From contig CAZAAW010000036.1 in assembly GCA_964483325.1 (NCBI GenBank), positions 1-19,021 of the forward strand: 19,021 nt of DNA, in the 5' to 3' direction. A model generated the notes under the pieces. That model was not told where the DNA came from, searched no databases, and saw only the letters and a program-made list of their open reading frames with translations. The first letter of the stretch is position 1. Every line of letters begins with the position of its first letter. Both the position numbers and the translations under genes were made by a program. Source of the DNA: CAZAAW01 sp964483325 (lineage in GTDB: Bacteria; Pseudomonadota; Alphaproteobacteria; Rhizobiales; Kaistiaceae). This document shows, in pieces, positions 14,174 through 19,021 of this stretch.

Positions 14174-14202
14174 GGTCCGCCGCAAGGCGGGCCTTTTGTT
14201 TT
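14174..14202 (+). terminator. Rho-independent terminator of the atp operon
   Basis: ggtccgcc (14174-14181), loop gcaa and ggcgggcc (14186-14193) form an eight-pair stem with one T-G wobble, followed by TTTTGTTTT. It begins 30 nt after the atpF stop. Confidence 0.8.
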
Positions 14203-14246
14203 GCGGCATGGCGTTGGCGCGATTGCGGCGCTGGAACAAGCGCCCG

Positions 14247-14438
14247 GCGGCGCTCCCCACCCGACCCCGGCTAGCGCCGGGGCCACCCTCCCCGTTCCGG
14301 TGAGGGATGGGCGCCTCTTTCTTCAGGGACAGCACTCTTCCGGGACAACGCTCATTCATCGGGAAGCGCGCACCTATCCCTCACCGGAACGGGGAGGGTG
14401 GCGCGCGCCGAAGGCGCGTGACGGGTGGGGAGCGCCGC
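14247..14438. repeat. Family B compound inverted-repeat element, complete copy
   Basis: Outer arms of 17 nt (14247-14263 and 14422-14438; gcggcgctccccacccg and its reverse complement) and inner arms of 27 nt (14282-14308 and 14376-14402; gccaccctccccg...gagggat and its reverse complement) are both perfect. They enclose a 67-nt centre. Small local hairpins (ccccggctagcgccgggg; gcgcgccgaaggcgcg) lie between the arms. It fills most of the 347-nt gap between the convergent atpF and rnhB, where I see no gene. Partial copies lie at 58-190 and within 5757-6440. Confidence 0.85.
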
Positions 14439-14491
14439 TGGGCGCTGGCGCGGCCGCGTGGGCAAGGCTTCGCCATGCCCACCCTACGCCC

Positions 14492-15190
14492 TTAGATCAG
14501 CAGCGGCAGCGCGTCCTCGTCGGCGACGCCCAGACCGAGCTGTTGCTTGACCGGGGCGAAGCTGCGGCGGTGGTGCTGGCAGGGGCCGTGCGCCTCCAGG
14601 GCGGCGAAATGCGCCGGCGTCGAATAGCCCATGTGCTGCTCGAAGCCGTATTGCGGGAAGGCGCGGCCGACGACGCCCATCAGGCGGTCGCGGGTTACCT
14701 TGGCGACGATCGAGGCGGCGGCGATGGAGACCGAGCGGCCGTCGCCGCCAATGATCGCCTCGGCCGGGCAGGGCAGTTCCGGCGGCAGCATGTTGCCGTC
14801 GACGAGCACATGATCCGGGCATCGGGCGAGGCCGGCGACGGCGCGGCTCATGCCCCATAGCGAGGCGCGCAGGATGTTCATGCGGTCGACGCGCTCGCGC
14901 GACACAACCGCCACCGAGACGATGCCGGCAGCGATGATGCGACCGTAGAGCTTCTCGCGTTCGGCCGGCGTCAGCTTCTTGGAATCGTTGAGGCCGCGCG
15001 GAAACCGGCGGCCCTCGAACATCACCGCCGCCACTACCACCGGGCCGGCCAGCGGCCCGCGGCCGACCTCGTCGACGCCGGCGATCCACTCCGCGCCGCG
15101 CTTGCGGGCGCGGCGTTCGAAATGATCGTCGGGCACCTCCGGTTCGCCGAGAGGCAGGAGGGTGGACGAATCGACTGGCTTGCGCGGCAT
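14492..15190 (-). CDS. rnhB: Ribonuclease HII
   Basis: RNase HII cleaves RNA in RNA:DNA hybrids and removes single ribonucleotides misincorporated into DNA. The 232 residues contain the N-terminal catalytic signature GVDEVGRGPLAGPVVVAAV with Asp40 and Glu41, the third acid Asp131 in HVLVDGN, and SIAAASIVAKVTRDRLM, whose Asp168 is the fourth. They also contain NDSKKLTPAERE (68-79) and the C-terminal YGFEQHMGYSTPAHFAAL.HGPCQHHRRSFAPV. A roughly 35-residue N-terminal extension (MPRKPVDSSTLL...) precedes the core, common in rhizobial versions. It lies 78 nt downstream of the radical SAM gene on the same strand and probably shares its promoter. rnhB downstream of the Fo genes is a recurrent alphaproteobacterial arrangement. 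Confidence 0.96.
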   Translation of the reverse strand: MPRKPVDSSTLLPLGEPEVPDDHFERRARKRGAEWIAGVDEVGRGPLAGPVVVAAVMFEGRRFPRGLNDSKKLTPAEREKLYGRIIAAGIVSVAVVSRERVDRMNILRASLWGMSRAVAGLARCPDHVLVDGNMLPPELPCPAEAIIGGDGRSVSIAAASIVAKVTRDRLMGVVGRAFPQYGFEQHMGYSTPAHFAALEAHGPCQHHRRSFAPVKQQLGLGVADEDALPLLI

Positions 15191-15268
15191 GGCGCATCGT
15201 CCCCCGCCATCGCGGACGATTCAAGGCGCCGGCGGCGACAATGCTCCCATTTCACAGCGGCGGTGCGC

Positions 15269-16420
15269 TCAGAACAGGCTGAGCTGCGCCGGCCGGATCG
15301 GCGGCGTGAAAAGGTCGGTGCGCAGATGGTCCCAGCGCTTGTTGAGGCCGAGCCGGCGCACGGCGATTTCGAAGCGCTTGCCGATCTGCAGCGCGTAGGG
15401 GCCTTCGCCCTCCATGCGCTTGCCCCAGGTCGAATCGTAATCCTTGCCGCCGCGCATCGAGCGCAGCACCGAGAAGACGTGCTCGGCGCGGTCGGGATAG
15501 TCGCGCGTCAGGAACTCGCGGAAGATGTCGCGCACCTCCAGCGGCAGGCGCAGCAGCACATAGCCGGCGTCGCGGGCGCCGAGGCCGGCGGCGGTTTCGA
15601 GGATGCGCTCCAGCTCGCTGTCGTTGAGCGCCGGGATCACCGGCGCCACCATCACCGCCGTCGGGATGCCGGCCGCCGCCAGCTGGCGGATGGCGTCGAG
15701 GCGCTTGCCCGGCGTCGCGGCGCGCGGCTCCATGGCGCGGGCAAGGCGCCGGTCGAGGCTCGTCACCGACAGGGCGACGCGGCAGAGGCCGCGTTCGGCC
15801 ATCGAGGCGAGGATGTCGATGTCGCGCGTCACCAGCGCCGACTTGGTGACGATGCCGACCGGGTGGCTGGCGCGCGACAGCACCTCCAGGATCTCGCGGG
15901 TGATGCGATAGCGGCGCTCGATCGGCTGGTAGGGATCGGTATTGGTCCCCATGGCGATGGTCTGCACGACATAGCCGGGCTTCGACAGCTCCTTCTCCAG
16001 CATCTGCGCCGCGTCGGGCTTGGCGAACAGCCGCGTCTCGAAATCGAGCCCCGGCGACAGGCCCATATAGGCATGCGTCGGCCGCGCGAAGCAGTAGGCG
16101 CAGCCGTGCTCGCAGCCGCGATAGGCGTTGATCGACTGGTTGAAGGAAATGTCGGGCGAATCGTTGGTGGTGATGATCGTCCGCGGCCGCTCGACCGTCA
16201 CCTCGGTCTTCAGCTCCGGCAGCTCGTCCTGCGTTTCCCAGCCGTCGTCGAGTGCGATGCGCTCGGCGGCCTCGTAGCGGCCGCTGCGGTTCGTCTCCGC
16301 CCCCCGCCCGCGCCGCCGCTCCGGCACCACCGGATGCGCCGCGATCGCCGACTGCGCCGGATCCTGCCGCGGCCGGCCATAGATATGCTCTCGCTTGCTC
16401 GCCATGCTCTGCCTGCCCAT
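15269..16420 (-). CDS. PA0069-type radical SAM protein (SplB-related)
   Basis: This 383-residue protein belongs to the radical SAM proteins related to spore photoproduct lyase (PA0069 / Rv2578c group). The [4Fe-4S] motif is C103-x3-C107-x2-C110 (CEHGCAYCFARP), preceded by NQSINAYRGC. NTDPYQPIE, VGIVTKSALVTRDID, VALSVTSLDRRLARAMEPRAATP and VMVAPVIPALND follow, covering the rest of the partial barrel; the C terminus is RPAQLSLF. The N-terminal 60 residues are basic and probably disordered. The ATG at 16420 is chosen because AGGA lies eight nt upstream; ATG 16405 (MASKREH) is the alternative. The reaction is unknown for the group; by similarity it may act on nucleic acid. An exact alphaproteobacterial SOS-box sequence lies just upstream. 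Confidence 0.9.
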   Translation of the reverse strand: MGRQSMASKREHIYGRPRQDPAQSAIAAHPVVPERRRGRGAETNRSGRYEAAERIALDDGWETQDELPELKTEVTVERPRTIITTNDSPDISFNQSINAYRGCEHGCAYCFARPTHAYMGLSPGLDFETRLFAKPDAAQMLEKELSKPGYVVQTIAMGTNTDPYQPIERRYRITREILEVLSRASHPVGIVTKSALVTRDIDILASMAERGLCRVALSVTSLDRRLARAMEPRAATPGKRLDAIRQLAAAGIPTAVMVAPVIPALNDSELERILETAAGLGARDAGYVLLRLPLEVRDIFREFLTRDYPDRAEHVFSVLRSMRGGKDYDSTWGKRMEGEGPYALQIGKRFEIAVRRLGLNKRWDHLRTDLFTPPIRPAQLSLF

Positions 16421-16445
16421 GACAATATTCCTAGCGGCAGGTTGG

Positions 16446-16460
16446 GAACAAATCAAGAAC
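16446..16460 (-). promoter_or_regulatory. Putative LexA (SOS) box upstream of the radical SAM gene
   Basis: On the minus strand the sequence is GTTCTTGATTTGTTC, an exact GTTC-N7-GTTC, the LexA operator described for alphaproteobacteria. It ends 25 nt before the chosen start codon, and its spacer contains TTGATT, which could be a -35 element. Repression by LexA and induction by DNA damage of the radical SAM gene, and perhaps rnhB behind it, are inferred. Confidence 0.55.
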
Positions 16461-16496
16461 ACATTGTGGGGTGCGCCGTCTGTTCCGAGCACCGGC

Positions 16497-16624
16497 GTCA
16501 TGGCCGGACTTGATCCGGCCATCCACGCGAACACTGCCGGTGCAGGAAGGATGCGCTGCCATCGTTGCGCTGGTCCTGCGCAAGCCGTGGTCGCGTGGGT
16601 GCCCGGGTCAAGCCCGGGCATGAC
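16497..16624. repeat. Family A inverted-repeat element, copy 4
   Basis: It begins gtcatggccggacttgatcc and ends cgggtcaagcccgggcatgac, with the GGCC arm on the left as in the 4383 copy. The inner arm boundaries have diverged (gaacactgc... / ...gtggtcgcgtgg). It occupies the 278-nt gap between the moaB stop and the radical SAM gene; nothing else was recognised in that gap except the SOS-like box. Confidence 0.8.
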
Positions 16625-16698
16625 GCTGGTGGGGCGGTGGTGTCGGTGCGTGGTGCCCGGCAAGGCAGGCGAGGGCAATGGTGCTGCCGCGCCGGTGG

Positions 16699-17241
16699 TC
16701 ACCCGCTGCGGCGCAGGTGCTCGTCGAGGCGCGGCATGATCTCGGTGAAATTGCAGGGGCGGTGGCGGTAGTCGAACTGCGCCTTGAGGATGCCGTCCCA
16801 GGCGTCGCGGCAGGCGCCGGGCGAGCCGGGCAGCACGAAGATGAAGGTGGCGTTGGCGACGCCGGCCGTCGCGCGCGACTGGATCGTCGAGGTGCCGATC
16901 TTGTCGTAGCTGATGCGGTGGAAGACGGCGGAGAAGCCGTCCATGCGCTTCTCGAACAGCGGCTCGACCGCCTCCGGCGTCACGTCGCGGCCGGTGAAGC
17001 CGGTGCCGCCGGTGGTGAGGACGACATCGACCTGCGGGTCGGCGATCCACGCCTCGACCACGGCGCGGATCGCTGCGGCATCGTCCGGCACGAGCCTGCG
17101 GCCCGCCAGCACGTGACCCGCCTCGGCGATGCGGTCGGCCAGCGTCTGGCCGGACCTGTCGTCGGCCAGGACGCGGGTGTCGGAGACCGTGAGCACGGCG
17201 AAGCGGACGGGCACGAAGGGGCGGGGAGGGGCGTCGGTCAT
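16699..17241 (-). CDS. moaB: Molybdenum cofactor biosynthesis protein MoaB
   Basis: MoaB/MogA-type proteins adenylylate molybdopterin before molybdate insertion. The 180 residues carry the family's conserved core: FAVLTVSDTR (14-23), DDRSGQTLADRI, the pterin-binding TTGGTGFTGRDVTPEAVEPLF (about 76-96), and FVLPGSPGACRDAWDGIL near the C terminus. Length and domain layout match single-domain MoaB rather than the longer MoeA. The start is the ATG at 17241 (MTDAPPRPFVPVRF); no strong ribosome binding site is visible. It is on the same strand as the radical SAM gene but separated from it by 278 nt of repeat, so probably has its own transcript. It is divergent from ppdK. Confidence 0.93.
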   Translation of the reverse strand: MTDAPPRPFVPVRFAVLTVSDTRVLADDRSGQTLADRIAEAGHVLAGRRLVPDDAAAIRAVVEAWIADPQVDVVLTTGGTGFTGRDVTPEAVEPLFEKRMDGFSAVFHRISYDKIGTSTIQSRATAGVANATFIFVLPGSPGACRDAWDGILKAQFDYRHRPCNFTEIMPRLDEHLRRSG

Positions 17242-17586
17242 GATGGCGATCCGGTGGGCGCCGGACTCTACATCGTCCGGCCGGCATTGCCATCGCAGGT
17301 GCCCATGTCACGCCGGTCCGCGCAGCGGCGGAGGGTGCGGACACGACATGACGCCGCACCATCGCTTTTGCCTCTCCGGGGTGCACCGGCCGCCGTATCA
17401 AGTCCGGCCAAGGCGGCGCTGCGACTCTCGCTGCCGCGACCCGCAGCCAGCCCGATCAAAAAACCTAAAAGCGGTCCTCAATAATTTTTTCCGAAGGGTT
17501 CATCTTTGACCCCGGACCGGCTAGGAAACGGCGGCGTACGGGCGGCCGCCGCGGCGGGGACTTCCTGTCCGTCAGGGGATTCGAGA
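17242..17586. other. Gene-free divergent region between moaB and ppdK
   Basis: I see no gene in these 345 nt. A 14-nt fragment of a family A arm (atcaagtccggcca, 17397-17410) is present. An A/T-rich stretch at 17456-17510 (caaaaaacctaaaag, ataattttttcc) stands out against the GC-rich background and probably contains the ppdK promoter. A TTGACC at 17506 lacks a convincing -10, so I do not assign promoter boxes. AGGGG at 17574-17578 is the ppdK ribosome binding site. Confidence 0.5.
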
Positions 17587-19021
17587 ATGACGAAATGGGT
17601 TTACGGCTTCGGCGCTGGCTGGGCCGAAGGCGATGCCGGAATGCGCACGCTGCTGGGCGGCAAGGGCGCGGGGCTCGCCGAGATGGCGGCCCTCGGGCTG
17701 CCGGTGCCGCCCGGCTTCACCATCACCACCGAAGTCTGCACCTGGTTCTACCAGCACGAGCGCGCCTATCCGGACAGCCTGCGCGGCGAAGTGGAGGCCG
17801 CATTGCAGCGTGTTGCCGAGGAGACCGGCCGGGCCTTCGGCGATGCCGCGCATCCGCTGCTGGTTTCGGTCCGCTCCGGCGCCCGCGCCTCGATGCCGGG
17901 CATGATGGACACGGTCCTCAATCTCGGCCTCAACGACGTCACCGTCGAGGGCCTTGCCGCCGCCTCCGGCGACCGGCGTTTCGCCTATGATTCCTACCGC
18001 CGCTTCATCCAGATGTTCTCCGATGTGGTGCTCGGCGTCGACCTGCGCCTGTTCGAGGACCGCCTCGACGAGGCCAAGGACACCAAGGGCTACGTCCTCG
18101 ACACTGAGCTCGATGCCGACGACCTCCTGGGCCTGATCCGCGATTACAAGGCGATCGTCGAGGAAGCGCGCGGCGAACCCTTCCCGCAGGACCCCAGCGA
18201 CCAGCTGTGGGCCGCCATCGGCGCCGTGTTCGGCTCGTGGCAGACGCAGCGCGCGACGATCTACCGGCGCCTGCACAACATCCCCGAGGACTGGGGCACC
18301 GCCGTCAATGTCCAGGCGATGGTGTTCGGCAATATGGGCGAGACCTCGGCCACCGGCGTTGCCTTCACGCGCAACCCGTCGACCGGCGAGAAGGCGCTCT
18401 ACGGCGAGTTCCTGGTCAACGCCCAGGGCGAGGACGTCGTCGCCGGCATCCGCACGCCGCAGGAGCTGACCGAGGCGGCGCGGCTTGCCTCCGGCTCGGA
18501 GAATCCGTCGCTGGAGGCGCTGATGCCGGAGGTGTTCGGCGAGTTCCGGCGCACCTGCGACGCGCTGGAGCGGCACTATCGCGACATGCAGGACATGGAG
18601 TTCACCATCGAGCGCGGCCGCCTGTGGATGCTGCAGACGCGCAACGGCAAGCGCACCACCGCTGCCGCCGTGCGCATCGCCGTCGACATGGCGGAGGAGG
18701 GCCTGATCAGCCGCGAAGAGGCGGTGCGGCGGGTCGATCCGGCGGCGCTCGACCAGCTTCTCCATCCGACCATCGACCCGGACGCCAGCCGTGATCTCCT
18801 CGGCACCGGCCTGCCGGCCTCGCCGGGCGCCGCGGCGGGCGAGATCGTCTTCAGCGCCGACGAGGCGGAGACGGCGCGGGCGCAGGGCCGCCACGTCATC
18901 CTCTGCCGCATCGAGACCAGCCCGGAGGACATCCACGGCATGCATGCCGCCGAGGGCATCCTGACGACGCGCGGCGGCATGACCAGCCACGCCGCCGTGG
19001 TGGCGCGCGGCATGGGCAAGC
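17587..19021 (+). CDS. ppdK: Pyruvate, phosphate dikinase (5' part, cut by window end)
   Basis: PPDK interconverts pyruvate + ATP + Pi and phosphoenolpyruvate + AMP + PPi. The window shows the first 478 codons of a protein normally near 890 residues; the frame is open to the last base. The start MTKWVYGFGAGWAEG has AGGGG eight nt upstream. The nucleotide-binding domain is seen as LLGGKGAGLAEMAALGLPVPPGFTITTE (from residue 22), LLVSVRSGARASMPGMMDTVLNLGLND, and TGVAFTRNPSTGEK.LYGEFLVNAQGEDVVAGIRTP. The central phosphohistidine domain ends at the window edge with the signature LTTRGGMTSHAAVVARGMGK: His468 is the phospho-carrier and Thr466 is the residue that the bacterial PPDK regulatory protein phosphorylates. 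The PEP/pyruvate domain lies beyond the window. Confidence 0.96.
   Translation, partial: MTKWVYGFGAGWAEGDAGMRTLLGGKGAGLAEMAALGLPVPPGFTITTEVCTWFYQHERAYPDSLRGEVEAALQRVAEETGRAFGDAAHPLLVSVRSGARASMPGMMDTVLNLGLNDVTVEGLAAASGDRRFAYDSYRRFIQMFSDVVLGVDLRLFEDRLDEAKDTKGYVLDTELDADDLLGLIRDYKAIVEEARGEPFPQDPSDQLWAAIGAVFGSWQTQRATIYRRLHNIPEDWGTAVNVQAMVFGNMGETSATGVAFTRNPSTGEKALYGEFLVNAQGEDVVAGIRTPQELTEAARLASGSENPSLEALMPEVFGEFRRTCDALERHYRDMQDMEFTIERGRLWMLQTRNGKRTTAAAVRIAVDMAEEGLISREEAVRRVDPAALDQLLHPTIDPDASRDLLGTGLPASPGAAAGEIVFSADEAETARAQGRHVILCRIETSPEDIHGMHAAEGILTTRGGMTSHAAVVARGMGK

Noticed and set aside
15269..17401. 710-codon extension of the radical SAM frame through moaB
   Set aside because: The extra N-terminal part reads antisense-like Arg-rich sequence and repeat A. 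A good ribosome binding site and the family N terminus place the start at 16420.
17500..17545. TTGACC-based promoter for ppdK
   Set aside because: No acceptable -10 lies 16-18 nt downstream; the A/T-rich stretch is reported without box assignment.

Overview
The window looks like a core chromosomal segment of a GC-rich alphaproteobacterium, most likely of the order Hyphomicrobiales (Rhizobiales). The pointers are a CcrM-type GANTC adenine methyltransferase, an Fo operon with separate b and b' subunits and no F1 genes following it, a Tat-type DsbA, a DUF721/DciA protein, and gene neighbours (ccrM, mutY, DUF721, dsbA, smc, rnhB, ppdK) that recur together in this order. Genus cannot be told from the sequence alone.

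Layout. Positions 1-207 are gene-free repeat sequence. Minus-strand genes for a HAD phosphatase (208-885) and an exported VWA protein with five tandem beta-sandwich-like repeats (938-3010) lie divergent from ccrM (3177-4307, plus). mutY (4574-5671, minus) converges on ccrM. A repeat-filled gap (5672-6464) leads to smc, dsbA and DUF721/dciA, all minus (6465-11270). A strong sigma70-like promoter near 11410 starts the plus-strand Fo operon atpI-atpB-atpE-atpF'-atpF (11512-14144), closed by a hairpin terminator. rnhB and a PA0069-type radical SAM gene (minus, 14492-16420), moaB (minus, 16699-17241) and the 5' part of ppdK (plus, from 17587, cut by the window end) complete it.

How the genes relate. 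Much of the content is chromosome maintenance: GANTC methylation (CcrM), A/G mismatch repair (MutY), chromosome organisation (SMC), a probable helicase-loader family protein (DciA) and RNA:DNA hybrid removal (RNase HII). The rest is energy and central metabolism (ATP synthase Fo, PPDK), envelope proteins (DsbA, VWA protein) and molybdenum cofactor synthesis (MoaB).

The least ordinary parts lie between genes. They are: four copies of a ~128-bp inverted-repeat element, a second ~190-bp compound palindrome family, a ~297-bp near-tandem duplication, a C/G-run tandem repeat directly in front of a TTG-started atpB, and an exact GAAC-N7-GAAC match to the alphaproteobacterial LexA (SOS) box just upstream of the radical SAM gene. 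I found no phage, transposase, CRISPR array, tRNA or rRNA. I see no evidence of a wholly new multi-gene system; the VWA repeat protein is the best candidate for an uncharacterised protein.
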